A stretch of DNA of 64,000 bases from Betaproteobacteria bacterium. Lineage in GTDB: Bacteria; Pseudomonadota; Gammaproteobacteria; Burkholderiales; CAIKXV01. Positions 53,335 through 62,181 of this stretch are shown here, one piece after another. Each line of letters opens with the position of its first letter. The first letter of the stretch is position 1. The notes under the pieces are model-generated. The model was not told where the DNA came from. It worked only from the letters and a program-made list of their open reading frames with translations, and made no database searches. The translations under genes and the position numbers were made by a program. The DNA lies in the NCBI GenBank assembly GCA_021298815.1, contig JAJTHE010000021.1:84479-148478 (forward strand). The letters are read 5' to 3'.

Positions 53335-53718
53335 ATGGCAATCCCCTGGCTGACCGTACTGCAGGCGGTCCCCTGGACCGAGGTCATCCGCAACGCACCG
53401 AAGGTGGCCGACGGCGCGAAGAAGCTGTGGAGTTCGGTGGCCGGCCGGCCGGCGCAGACTGCCGTCGGGGGTGGTGCGATGGCGCAGTCGCGCGGCGACG
53501 CTTCGCCCGCAGGGCTGCAGGCACGCGTCGATTCGCTGGAATCGACCGTCGCCGCGCTGCACGACCAGTTGCTGTCCTCCGCGGAGCTGATCAGGCAACT
53601 CGCCGACCAGAACACGCTGCTCGTGCAGCGCGTCGAGGCCAACCGCGTGCGCTCGGTGCGCATGTCGTGGGCGCTCGCCGTGGTGGCCGTGGTCGCGGTG
53701 GCGGGGGTGGCCTGGTAG
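53335..53718 (+). CDS. Hypothetical coiled-coil protein with C-terminal membrane anchor
   Basis: 127 residues from ATG 53335 with AAAGGG upstream; the track starts at 53302. After WTEVIRNAPKVADGAKKLW comes a coiled coil (LQARVDSLESTVAALHDQLL, residues about 60-105) and a terminal hydrophobic helix SWALAVVAVVAVAGVAW. The layout is of a tail-anchored inner-membrane protein. I recognise no function. Confidence 0.75.
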   Translation: MAIPWLTVLQAVPWTEVIRNAPKVADGAKKLWSSVAGRPAQTAVGGGAMAQSRGDASPAGLQARVDSLESTVAALHDQLLSSAELIRQLADQNTLLVQRVEANRVRSVRMSWALAVVAVVAVAGVAW

Positions 53719-53757
53719 GTCCCTGCGTGGCGCGGGGCGGGTCGGTACAGCGCAGGT

Positions 53758-54555
53758 TCAGCGCAGGTTGTTCCGCAGCACCACCAGCCAGGGCCGGCTC
53801 GCCGTGGGCTGCAGCAGGCCCCTCGAATCGAGCGCCACGTCGGTCCAGGTGACCGCATCGCGCACGTTGCCGCCGATCGCACCGAGCAGCCCGGGCGCGA
53901 CGCTGACCACCAGGTCGCAGTGGTAGGTGCCTCGGCTGTCGTCGCTCGCGAGCTGCGCGAAGGTGGTGACGACGCCGGCGGTCCATGAACGCGCCGCGCA
54001 GATGAGGTCGCCGACCCTCGGTGCGGCGCGCCGCGCGTCGAGTGCCTCGAAGCCTGCGGTGTCCGGGAAGTCGTGGATGCGCTTGATGTAGTCCCAGTGG
54101 CGCGCGCTGGGCGTGAACACCTGCCGCGGCACGCCGGCCGCATGCATCAGGAAGGAGATGAACACGGCCGACCAGGGTTGCAGCGAGCCGTCGCCGAGCA
54201 GCATGCGCTCGGTCGGGAAGTCGCTGCCGCGAAGCACGAACCAGTACATCAGCACGCGGCTGGTGTAGTCGGGTTCGTACTCGTTTCGCGCCGGGCGCGC
54301 AGCCGGTGCGTCCGTGGCGGGCCGGGGTCGGCCGGCGGCGTCGATCCGCGGGCTGCCCCAGAGCGCCCACTCCTGCCGTGCGATCGCGACCAGCCGCTCG
54401 CGCGTGCCCTGTATCCGGACCGCGCGGTCGGGTGCAACGGGTGTCGCGCGGGTCGACCGGTCGGGCGGCGGTGCGACGGTCGCGCAGCCGGCCAGCGCGA
54501 GCAGGCAGAGTGCAGTGGCAAGGCAGGCAACCGACCGGGCAGGGCATGCATTCAT
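53758..54555 (-). CDS. DUF2272 domain lipoprotein
   Basis: 265 residues from ATG 54555. The signal MNACPARSVACLATALCLLA ends in the lipobox LALAGC, so it is a probable lipoprotein. PWSAVFISFLMHAAGV and FTPSARHWDYIKRI are the DUF2272 hallmarks; the region after it (GDLICAARSWT, YHCDLVVSV) looks like a papain-like Cys/His arrangement, though enzymatic activity is unproven. It converges on the coiled-coil gene with 39 bases between. Confidence 0.85.
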   Translation of the reverse strand: MNACPARSVACLATALCLLALAGCATVAPPPDRSTRATPVAPDRAVRIQGTRERLVAIARQEWALWGSPRIDAAGRPRPATDAPAARPARNEYEPDYTSRVLMYWFVLRGSDFPTERMLLGDGSLQPWSAVFISFLMHAAGVPRQVFTPSARHWDYIKRIHDFPDTAGFEALDARRAAPRVGDLICAARSWTAGVVTTFAQLASDDSRGTYHCDLVVSVAPGLLGAIGGNVRDAVTWTDVALDSRGLLQPTASRPWLVVLRNNLR

Positions 54556-54635
54556 GCCGAAAAGTCTAGCATCCGGCCGGTGCATCGCCGCGCGTAGAAT
54601 CCGCTGCACGCCATCAACGCATACGAGATCAGACG

Positions 54636-55442
54636 ATGTCCAGGATGTCCGGCAAGGTTGCCTTTCTCACCGGCGCGGGTGCCGGCATCGCACGTGCGAC
54701 GGCACGCGCGTTCGCGCGCGAGGGTGCGAAGGTCGCGCTGTTCGAACTGGACGAGGCGGCCGGCCGGTCCGCCGAGGCGCAGATCCGTGCCGAAGGCGGC
54801 GAGGCCCTGTTCATCCGCACCGACGTGACCCAGGACGCGCAGGTGAAGCATGCGGTCGCGCGCACGGTCGAGGCCTTCGGCCGGCTCGACGTGATCATGA
54901 ACTGCGCCGGCGGTTCGCTGCAGGACGACCGGCCGGTGCACCTGATGGACCTCGACACCTGGCACCGGACGATGGCGCTCAACCTGCTGCATCCGTTCCT
55001 GTGCTGCCGCCATGCGATCCCGCACATGATCGCGGCCGGTGGCGGATCGATCATCAACTTCTCGTCCCACCTCGGGCTCAAGGGATCCGAGAAGCCGGCC
55101 TATGCGGCGGCCAAGGGCGGCATCATGTCGTTCACGCAGACGCTGGCGGCGCAGTACGTCGGCTACAACATCCGCGCCAATGCGATCGCGCCGGCGATCG
55201 TGCGCACCGAGCGTTCGATCGCGCGCTGGGAGAACAAGGACTGGCTGTTCTCGGACAACCCGTCGCCTGCGGCGAAGGCGCGCATCGCGATGCAGAAGCT
55301 CTATCCGTTCTCGGTCGGCGAGCCGGAACACATCGCGGCGATCGCGGTGTTCCTCGGGTCGGACGAGTCACGCATGGTCAACGGCACCACCATCGCGGCC
55401 GATGGCGGACGCTCGACCGTGCTGAAGGTCTCGGTGGACTGA
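54636..55442 (+). CDS. SDR-family oxidoreductase
   Basis: 268 residues. TGAGAGIARATARAFAREG binds NAD(P); FELDEAAGRSA after the second strand suggests NAD preference. The catalytic set is Ser in INFSSHLGL and Tyr-Lys in PAYAAAKGGI, with the NCAGGSL motif present. Cytosolic alcohol/ketone oxidoreductase; substrate unknown. Transcribed alone, between a divergent DUF2272 gene and convergent cobQ. Confidence 0.88.
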   Translation: MSRMSGKVAFLTGAGAGIARATARAFAREGAKVALFELDEAAGRSAEAQIRAEGGEALFIRTDVTQDAQVKHAVARTVEAFGRLDVIMNCAGGSLQDDRPVHLMDLDTWHRTMALNLLHPFLCCRHAIPHMIAAGGGSIINFSSHLGLKGSEKPAYAAAKGGIMSFTQTLAAQYVGYNIRANAIAPAIVRTERSIARWENKDWLFSDNPSPAAKARIAMQKLYPFSVGEPEHIAAIAVFLGSDESRMVNGTTIAADGGRSTVLKVSVD

Positions 55443-55445
55443 GGC

Positions 55446-55466
55446 GCCGGGCAGCAAACACCCGGC
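55446..55466. terminator. GC hairpin between convergent genes
   Basis: GCCGGG, nine-base loop, CCCGGC fills the gap between the SDR stop and the cobQ stop. The perfect six-pair GC stem and the position suggest a bidirectional transcription barrier, but there is no T-run. Confidence 0.35.
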
Positions 55467-56948
55467 TCAGCGCCCAGGGTCAGCCAGCGCGTCCAGCACG
55501 CCGGGGGCGAACGCGCCGTCCAGCGTGTCGGCCAGCCGGTCGAACACGGCCTCGAGCGGTTCCGGCGTGACGCCGAACAGCGCGGCGACCACCGCCGGGT
55601 TCTCGAACAGCCCGTGCAGGTACACGCCGAGCACGGACTGCTGCTGCCAGCCGATCGGCGCGGTGTCGCCGGTGCGCCGTAGCACGCTGTCGATGTCGCC
55701 TTCGTCCTGGTCGCGGAAATCGCCCTGCCCCGGGGTGCTGCGTCCGAGGCGGATCTCGTAGCCGTCCGCCTCGACGCCGGTGAGCGCAGCCCAGGCGCCA
55801 TGCAGCATGCCGAAGCGTGCGCGTGTCTTCACCAGCAGCTTGTCGGCCTCGAACCGGGTGCGCAGCGGCAGCAGCGCCAGGCCCGGCTCGGACGCGGGCA
55901 GGCCACCCTCGATGCCCTGCGGGTCTTCGATGCGCTCCCCTAGCAGTTGCATGCCGCCGCAGATGCCCAGCAGCGGCAGGCCGGCGCGCGCATGGGCACG
56001 CACCGCTTCGTCGAGGCCGGTGCTGCGCAGCCAGGCGAGGTCGGCCAGCGTGTGCTTGCTGCCGGGCAGGACGAGCCAGCGGGCATTGGCGACGGTGGCG
56101 CGGTCGGTGGCGAACGCGACGCGTATCCCGGCCCGGCGCAGCGACTCGAACTCGTCGAGGTTGCTCGCATGCGGGCAGGCGATCACCACCACCTGCGGCG
56201 GCTCGTGCGCGTTGCGCGGCACGGCGTCTTCTTCCGGCAATCCGTGGTCGCGCACATGCGGGACCACGCCGATCACCGGTACGCCGGTCAGCGCGACGAG
56301 TTGCCCGGGGCCCGGTGCCAGCAGCGCCGGATCGCCGCGGAAGCGGTTCAGCACGAAGCCGCGCAGCTGCGACCGGACCCGCGCATCCATCAGCGCATGG
56401 GTGCCGTAAAGGTGGGCGAAGGCACCGCCGGGGTCGATGTCCGCCACCAGCAGGCAGGCGGCTGCGGCATGCACGGCGGTGCGCGTGTTCACGTAATCTT
56501 CCGCCGCCAGGTTGATCTCGGCGGGCGAACCGGCGCCTTCGATCACCAGCAGGCCATGGCGCGCGCCCAGTGCGTCGAGCGCCTCGCGCGCGATCGGCCA
56601 CAGGTGGCTGCCGCGTTCGCGCCAGGGCATCGCACCCAGCGCGGGGTCGACCCGGCCATTCACGACCACCTGTGCACGGCCGCCGGCTTCCGGCTTGAGC
56701 AGCACCGGGTTCATGCCGGCGCCGGGCTCGACGCCCGCGGCCAGCGCCTGGAAGTACTGCGCGCTGCCGATCTCGCCAGTGCCGCCGCCCTCGAGCGCGA
56801 CCACCCGCGCATGGTTGCTCATGTTCTGCGCCTTGAACGGCGCGACGTCGAAGCCGCGGCGGTGGTACCAGCGGCACAGGGCAGTCGCGAGCCAGCTCTT
56901 GCCGGCACCGCTGGTGCAGCCCAGGACCATGATCGCGCGCGCCTTCAT
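55467..56948 (-). CDS. cobQ: Cobyric acid synthase CobQ
   Basis: 493 residues, the expected length. The N-terminal synthetase domain has GCTSGAGKSWLATALCRW and NMSNHARVV; the C-terminal type 1 glutamine amidotransferase has the nucleophile Cys in GICGGMQLLG and the His in GVYLHGLFENP. It amidates four carboxyls of adenosyl-cobyrinate a,c-diamide. Its ATG overlaps the btuD stop, making it the last gene of a cobalamin uptake and assembly operon. Confidence 0.96.
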   Translation of the reverse strand: MKARAIMVLGCTSGAGKSWLATALCRWYHRRGFDVAPFKAQNMSNHARVVALEGGGTGEIGSAQYFQALAAGVEPGAGMNPVLLKPEAGGRAQVVVNGRVDPALGAMPWRERGSHLWPIAREALDALGARHGLLVIEGAGSPAEINLAAEDYVNTRTAVHAAAACLLVADIDPGGAFAHLYGTHALMDARVRSQLRGFVLNRFRGDPALLAPGPGQLVALTGVPVIGVVPHVRDHGLPEEDAVPRNAHEPPQVVVIACPHASNLDEFESLRRAGIRVAFATDRATVANARWLVLPGSKHTLADLAWLRSTGLDEAVRAHARAGLPLLGICGGMQLLGERIEDPQGIEGGLPASEPGLALLPLRTRFEADKLLVKTRARFGMLHGAWAALTGVEADGYEIRLGRSTPGQGDFRDQDEGDIDSVLRRTGDTAPIGWQQQSVLGVYLHGLFENPAVVAALFGVTPEPLEAVFDRLADTLDGAFAPGVLDALADPGR

Positions 56949-57739
56949 GGCGAGGGGACGGCGACCCAGCGGGTGCCGTCGCGGCCGTCGATGCGCTCGA
57001 TGCTGATGGCCTGCTCGAACACGTCCGCCAGTGCCGCATGCAGGGCCGGATCGTCCGGGTGGCCGGCAGCGTGCACGCGTCCATGAGCCATCACGACCAC
57101 GCGGTCCGCGGCCAGCGCCAGCGTGAGGTCGTGCAGCACGACCGCGACCGCGACCTGCTGTCGGACCAGCCCGGTGATGCAGCAGAGCACCGCACGCTGG
57201 TGGGGTGCGTCGAGGTGGGTGGTGGGTTCGTCGAGCAGCACCACCGGCGCCTGCACCGCGAGCACGCGGGCGAGCAGTGCACGCTGGCGTTCGCCGCCGG
57301 AGAGTTCGCCCAGGCGCCGCGCGGCGAAGGCGGTCGCACCGGTGGCTTCCAGTGCGAGGTCGACCGCGCGCCGGTCTTCCGCGTCGGGCGTGCCGAACAG
57401 GCCCTGGTGAGGCAGCCGGCCGAGCGCGACGATGTCGCGCACCGCAAGGTCACCGTCGGCTTCGCCCTGCTGGGCCAGCCAGGCGATGCGTCGTGCACGC
57501 TCGCGCGGGGCCAGCGTGTCGATGCGCGCGCCCCCGGCAAGCACCGCGCCGCTGTCGGGGCGGCGCAGCCCGGCGAGTACCGACAGCAACGTGCTCTTGC
57601 CGGCGCCGTTCGGTCCGACGATCGCGGTCCATTGCCCGGCGGCAAGCGAGATCGACACGTCGTCGAGCACGCGCCGGCCATCGAGGGTCACGCACAGGCC
57701 GGTTGCTTCCAGCGGGGCTGCGACAGGGGCAAGGGTCAT
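56945..57739 (-). CDS. btuD: Cobalamin/iron-chelate ABC transporter ATPase
   Basis: 264 residues from ATG 57739. Walker A GPNGAGKST, signature LSGGERQRALLA, Walker B PVVLLDEPTTHLD and H-loop VLHDL are complete. The BtuD/FepC-type subfamily fits the adjacent FecCD-type permease and BtuF-like receptor. Overlaps both neighbours by ATGA. The B12 role rests on BtuF similarity and cobQ linkage. Confidence 0.92.
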   Translation of the reverse strand: MTLAPVAAPLEATGLCVTLDGRRVLDDVSISLAAGQWTAIVGPNGAGKSTLLSVLAGLRRPDSGAVLAGGARIDTLAPRERARRIAWLAQQGEADGDLAVRDIVALGRLPHQGLFGTPDAEDRRAVDLALEATGATAFAARRLGELSGGERQRALLARVLAVQAPVVLLDEPTTHLDAPHQRAVLCCITGLVRQQVAVAVVLHDLTLALAADRVVVMAHGRVHAAGHPDDPALHAALADVFEQAISIERIDGRDGTRWVAVPSP

Positions 57740-58764
57740 GCGTGCCTCCGCCGCAGCAGCACCAGCAGGTAGATGCCGCCGAGCACCGCGGTGAGCACGC
57801 CCACCGGCAGTTCCTGCGGCGCGACCAGCGTGCGCGCCGCGATGTCGCCCGCCAGCAGCAGCACGCCACCGGCCATGGCCGACAGCGCGAGAAGCGGTCC
57901 GTGCGCGACGGTCACGCAGCGGCGCACCAGGTGCGGCGCGACCAGGCCGACGAAGGCGATCATGCCGGCCTGTGCCACCGCCGCACCGGTGGCCATCGCC
58001 ATCACGGCGACCAGCAGCAGGCGCACCTGCTGCAGCGGCACGCCGAGGCTGGCCGCGCTCGCCTCGCCGAGCACCAGTGCATCGAGTGCGCGCGAGACCC
58101 GCATGGCCGCCGGCAGAACCACGGCCAGCACGCAGCCGAGCACCAGCGCGCTGTGCCAGCCGAGGAAGCCGGTGGTGCCGAGCAGGAAGATCTGCTTGCC
58201 GCGCATCGCCTCGGGCGACACCAGCATCACCAGGTCGGACACGGCGGTGAGTAGCACGCCGACCACCACGCCGCACAGCAGCAGCGACAGCGGACGTCCC
58301 GCGCCGCCAGCCAGCAGCAGCGTCAGCGTGACGCCTGCCAGTGCACCGATGAAGGCTGCGCCGACCAGCCCCACCTGCAGCAGCGCGCCCGCCGTGGCCA
58401 GTCCGATCGAGGCGCCCGCGGCGCTGCCCGCTGCCAGCACCAGCACCACGCCGAGGCCGGCACCCGCCGCCGACCCGAGCAGGTAGGGGTCGGCGAGCGG
58501 ATTGCGGAACAGGCCCTGTGCGACCGCACCGGCGAAGCCGAGCAGCGCACCGGCGAGCCAGGCGCCGATCGACCGTGGCGCGCGGATGTCGCGCAGCAGC
58601 GTCCATTCGTCGGCCCAGGCCAGCGACCAGCCGTCGCTGCCAGCGGCGAGTCCGGCGAGCAGCAGCAGCACGCTCGCGGCGGCGAGCATCAGGGCGAGGC
58701 CGGACGCGGTGGCCAGGCCCCGGGGGGCGATCGCTGCCTGCGGGCTGCCGGTCGTGGTGTTCAT
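57736..58764 (-). CDS. btuC: FecCD/BtuC-type ABC transporter permease
   Basis: 342 residues with about ten hydrophobic helices. RSIGAWLAGALLGFAGAVAQ and NPLADPYLLGSAAGAGLG are the FecCD hallmarks; LGEASAASLGVPLQQ is the ATPase-contact loop. It forms the inner-membrane channel of a cobalamin or corrinoid importer. ATGA overlaps on both sides. Confidence 0.93.
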   Translation of the reverse strand: MNTTTGSPQAAIAPRGLATASGLALMLAAASVLLLLAGLAAGSDGWSLAWADEWTLLRDIRAPRSIGAWLAGALLGFAGAVAQGLFRNPLADPYLLGSAAGAGLGVVLVLAAGSAAGASIGLATAGALLQVGLVGAAFIGALAGVTLTLLLAGGAGRPLSLLLCGVVVGVLLTAVSDLVMLVSPEAMRGKQIFLLGTTGFLGWHSALVLGCVLAVVLPAAMRVSRALDALVLGEASAASLGVPLQQVRLLLVAVMAMATGAAVAQAGMIAFVGLVAPHLVRRCVTVAHGPLLALSAMAGGVLLLAGDIAARTLVAPQELPVGVLTAVLGGIYLLVLLRRRHA

Positions 58765-59657
58765 CGACCGTCCTTCGCGAGCGTGGAGAAGCATTCGACG
58801 AGCAGGTCCGCGGCCTCGCCCAGCCGCGGACCGGGCCGCACCAGCATGTCGTAGGCAGCGGGCGGGAAGGCACAGGTACGCTGCTCGCGCAGCGCCGACA
58901 GCCCCGGCCAGCCCGGCCGCTTCGCCATGTCCCGCAGGCCGGCCTCGCTGGCGAGGATCAACTGCGGTTGCGCGCGCACCACATACTCGGGGTTCAGGCG
59001 CGGGAACACGCCCATCGATGCCGGCACGATGTTGCCCATGCCCAGCCGCGCCAGCACGTCGCCGACGAACGAACCCTCGCCCGCGGCATGCGGCGCGGAC
59101 GACACCTCGAAATAGACCCGCTGGCCACGCATCGACGGCGGCACGCGGGCGGCTGCAGCATCGATGCGTGCCGAGATCGCGCGCCACTGCACGTCGGCCG
59201 CACCGGGGTCGCCGATCGCCACCGCGATCGCGCCCAGCACGCGCCGCGTGTCGGCCAGCGTCTTCGGTTCCAGCGCGAGCACCGGGATACGCAGCGCCTC
59301 GAGCCGGTCGATCACGCGCGCCGACGACGCGGCAAGCACCAGGTCCGGCTTCAGCGACACGATGCGCTCGACCTGCGCATCTTCCAGCCCGCCCAGGCGC
59401 GGCAGTCGTTCCACCTGCGGCGGCCAGTTCGAGAAGCGGTCGATGCCGACCAGTCGATCGCAGGCGCCGAGCGCGCAGGTGGCTTCGGTCAGCGCGGGTA
59501 GCAGGGTGATGATGCGCCGGGCCGGGGCGGCGAGACGCAGCGTGCGGCCCCGGTCGTCGACGATGGCGAGGGTGGGCGTGGAGGTCGGTGCGGCGGCGCA
59601 CGCAGGCGCAACAGCGACCGAAGCCAGCGCGGCGAGTCCGTACAAGAGCTTCCGCAT
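58761..59657 (-). CDS. btuF: BtuF-like periplasmic cobalamin-binding protein
   Basis: 298 residues from ATG 59657; signal peptide MRKLLYGLAALASVAVAPAC. RIITLLPALTEATCALGA and LVGIDRFSNWPPQVERLPRL are typical of BtuF; SLKPDLVLAASSARVIDRL follows. It binds corrinoid in the periplasm for BtuCD. First gene of the btuF-btuC-btuD-cobQ operon. The 138-base divergent gap to receptor 21 has no recognisable B12 box. Confidence 0.9.
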   Translation of the reverse strand: MRKLLYGLAALASVAVAPACAAAPTSTPTLAIVDDRGRTLRLAAPARRIITLLPALTEATCALGACDRLVGIDRFSNWPPQVERLPRLGGLEDAQVERIVSLKPDLVLAASSARVIDRLEALRIPVLALEPKTLADTRRVLGAIAVAIGDPGAADVQWRAISARIDAAAARVPPSMRGQRVYFEVSSAPHAAGEGSFVGDVLARLGMGNIVPASMGVFPRLNPEYVVRAQPQLILASEAGLRDMAKRPGWPGLSALREQRTCAFPPAAYDMLVRPGPRLGEAADLLVECFSTLAKDGR

Positions 59658-59795
59658 GCCTGCCGTCCACCCTGGCTGCTGCACAATCGCCCCTCTGTTC
59701 GACAGGCCGGGCGGTCCCGCAACACCTGACGCGCGGCTAGGTTAACCTGCGGCAGACGGCGCTGCAAACGCCAACGGTGCACAGGAGGAGGAAGC

Positions 59796-60794
59796 ATGCA
59801 TATCGAACGACGACCCGCGGGTCATGGACGGGCCTGGCCGCGCCAGACGATGGTGGCGGCCGCCACCCTGCTGCTGGCGCCGCTCGCCGGGGCCCAGGCC
59901 TACCCGTCGAAGCCGATCCGCATGGTGATCCCGATCGCCGCCGGCGGCGGTACCGATGCCATGGGCCGGTTGATCGCCCAGCGCCTCGGCGAACAGCTGG
60001 GCGTATCGGTGATCGTCGAGAACCGCGCCGGTGCCGGTACCGTGATCGGCACCGAGATCGTCGCGCGTGCGCCAGCCGACGGCTACACGCTGATGACCGT
60101 GGCTCCCGAGTTCGTGATCAACCCGGGGCTGGTGCGCAAGCTGCCGTACGACCCGATCCGCGACTTCGCGCCGATCACCCAGCTCACCTCGGGCCAGTAC
60201 TACCTGTCGACGCATCCGACGGTGCCGGTGAAGACGCCGAAGGAGTTCATCGCGCTGGTGCGATCGCGCCCCGGACAGGTGACCTTCGGCTCCTCGGGCA
60301 ACGGCAGTGCCAACCACCTGGCCGGCGTACTGTTCCAGCAGATGACCAATACGAAGCTGGTGCATGTGCCGTACAAGGGTGCCGGGCCCGCGGGCGCGGC
60401 ACTGATCGGCGGCCAGATCGACTTCATGTTCAGCAACGTCGCATCGGCGATGCCGTTCCTCAAGTCGGGCAAGCTGCGCGCGATCGCCGCGACCGGCGAG
60501 AGGCGCCCGGCGATCACGCCGAACGTGCCGACCCTGGCCGAGTCCGGCGTTCCCGGTTATGTGGTGACCGGTTTCTTCCTGCTGCTCGCGCCGGGCAACA
60601 CGCCGAAGGAGATCGTCGGCCGGCTGAACGCGGAAGCGGTGAAGGCCCTGCAGACGCAGTCGATGCGGGACACGCTGGCGGCACTCGGGCTAGACCCGGT
60701 CGGCAGCACCCCGGAGGCGACTGCGACCTTCATCAAGGCCGAGATCGACAAGTGGATACCTATCGTGCGCGCGGCAGGCGCGCAGACGGATTGA
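59796..60794 (+). CDS. Bug/TctC-family TTT receptor 21, paired with PrpD
   Basis: 332 residues behind an AGGAGGAGGA ribosome binding site. Signal core WPRQTMVAAATLLLAPLAGA with cleavage near GAQA. The first loop VIPIAAGGGTDAMGRL differs from PFAPGG; HVPYKGAGPAGAAL is canonical. The MmgE/PrpD gene starts seven bases later, repeating the Bug-PrpD pairing at 9754-12109. Confidence 0.93.
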   Translation: MHIERRPAGHGRAWPRQTMVAAATLLLAPLAGAQAYPSKPIRMVIPIAAGGGTDAMGRLIAQRLGEQLGVSVIVENRAGAGTVIGTEIVARAPADGYTLMTVAPEFVINPGLVRKLPYDPIRDFAPITQLTSGQYYLSTHPTVPVKTPKEFIALVRSRPGQVTFGSSGNGSANHLAGVLFQQMTNTKLVHVPYKGAGPAGAALIGGQIDFMFSNVASAMPFLKSGKLRAIAATGERRPAITPNVPTLAESGVPGYVVTGFFLLLAPGNTPKEIVGRLNAEAVKALQTQSMRDTLAALGLDPVGSTPEATATFIKAEIDKWIPIVRAAGAQTD

Positions 60795-60801
60795 GTTCTC
60801 G

Positions 60802-62181
60802 ATGAGCAATGCCGCGACCGTGACGGGCGACGCTGGCGTCGGTGCGGTTACCGCACGCCTGGCCGCCTTCGTCGCGCAGGCCGACGCCGCAGCGATTCCC
60901 GAGGCCGTTCTGCACGAGGGTCGCCGCTGCCTTGTGAACCTGTTCGGCGTGGCCCTGCATGCGACGCAGGATCCGGCGCTGCCGATGCTGCTCGACGTGC
61001 TCGAGGCCGAAGGTGGCCGGCCGCGCGCGACGGTGATCGGCTGTAGCCGGCGGGTGCCGCTGCTGCATGCGGCGCTCGCCAACGGGCTGCTCGCCCATCT
61101 GGACGATTTCGACGACACCTTCTTCCCGACGGTGCTGCATCCCTCTGCGCCAACGATCCCGGCCGTGCTGGCACTGGCCGAGGACTGCGGCACGGACGGC
61201 CGTACCTTCCTGGCCGCCACGGTGCTCGGCCTGGAAGCCTGCTGCCGCGTCGCGCTGTCGATCCAGCAGATGCGCCATGGCGCGCTCTGGCACATGACCG
61301 GCACCGCCGGAGTGTTCGGCAGCGCCGCCGCCGCGGGCCGACTGCTGGGGCTGGATGCATCGACGATGGCCGTGGCGTTCGGGCTCGCTGGTACCCAGGC
61401 CGGTGGCCTGCGCGAAACCTTCGGCACGATGACCAAGGCGTTCCATCCGGCGCGCGCTGCGCAGTCCGGGCTGCTTGCTGCACTGATGGCGCAGCGCGGC
61501 TTCAGCAGTACTTCGCGCATCCTCGAAGGGCCGCACGGCTTCGCGCAGGCCTTCGCCGCCGGGGCGTTCGACGCCGGGGCGATCACCGACGGCCTCGGCG
61601 AGCGCTGGCTGCTGATGGACAGCGCACCCAAGCCCTATGCGTCGGCGATCCTGAGTCACCCGATGGTCGATGCGATGCTCGCGCTGCGCACCCAGCCCGG
61701 CGTGTCCCCGGCGCAGGTGGTGCGCATCGGCGGACGGGTGAACCCGCTTGCGATCCGGCTGGAGAGTCGGCCCGAGCCCGCCGATGGGCTGGCTGCGCGC
61801 CTGTCGTTCCAGCACGCGATGGCGGCGGCGTTCGTGGAGGGTGCCTGCCTGCCGGCGCAGTTCACCGATGCGCGAGTGCACGACCCGGCGGTGGCCGGCG
61901 TGCGGCGGTTGATCGAGATGACGCCAGACCCCGCGATACCGCAGCACGGCTGCGAGGTCGAACTGTCGCTGGCCGACGGGCGGGTGCTGCGCCAGTCGAT
62001 CGAACATGCGACCGGGAGTCCGGGGCGACCGGTGAGCGATGTGCAGCTGGAGGCGAAGTTCCTCGCGCTGGCGGGCACCGTGCTGACTACGGCGCGGGCG
62101 CGGCGACTGCTCGATCGGCTGTGGCGGGTGGATGGGCTGCCGGATGTCGGTGTGCTGATGCGGGCTTGTCGCAGACCGTAG
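60802..62181 (+). CDS. MmgE/PrpD family protein 2
   Basis: 459 residues. LAHLDDFDDTFFPTVLHPSA, HMTGTAGVFGSAAAAGRL and TFGTMTKAFHPARAA define the family, and the C-terminal DVQLEAKFLALAG is also typical. It probably removes or adds water, or decarboxylates, an imported di- or tricarboxylate. Judged by eye it is not a recent duplicate of the 9754-11124 gene. Confidence 0.88.
   Translation: MSNAATVTGDAGVGAVTARLAAFVAQADAAAIPEAVLHEGRRCLVNLFGVALHATQDPALPMLLDVLEAEGGRPRATVIGCSRRVPLLHAALANGLLAHLDDFDDTFFPTVLHPSAPTIPAVLALAEDCGTDGRTFLAATVLGLEACCRVALSIQQMRHGALWHMTGTAGVFGSAAAAGRLLGLDASTMAVAFGLAGTQAGGLRETFGTMTKAFHPARAAQSGLLAALMAQRGFSSTSRILEGPHGFAQAFAAGAFDAGAITDGLGERWLLMDSAPKPYASAILSHPMVDAMLALRTQPGVSPAQVVRIGGRVNPLAIRLESRPEPADGLAARLSFQHAMAAAFVEGACLPAQFTDARVHDPAVAGVRRLIEMTPDPAIPQHGCEVELSLADGRVLRQSIEHATGSPGRPVSDVQLEAKFLALAGTVLTTARARRLLDRLWRVDGLPDVGVLMRACRRP

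Noticed and set aside
59658-59795. Cobalamin riboswitch upstream of btuF
   Set aside because: The 138-base divergent gap is too short for the usual element and shows no B12-box consensus on the minus strand.
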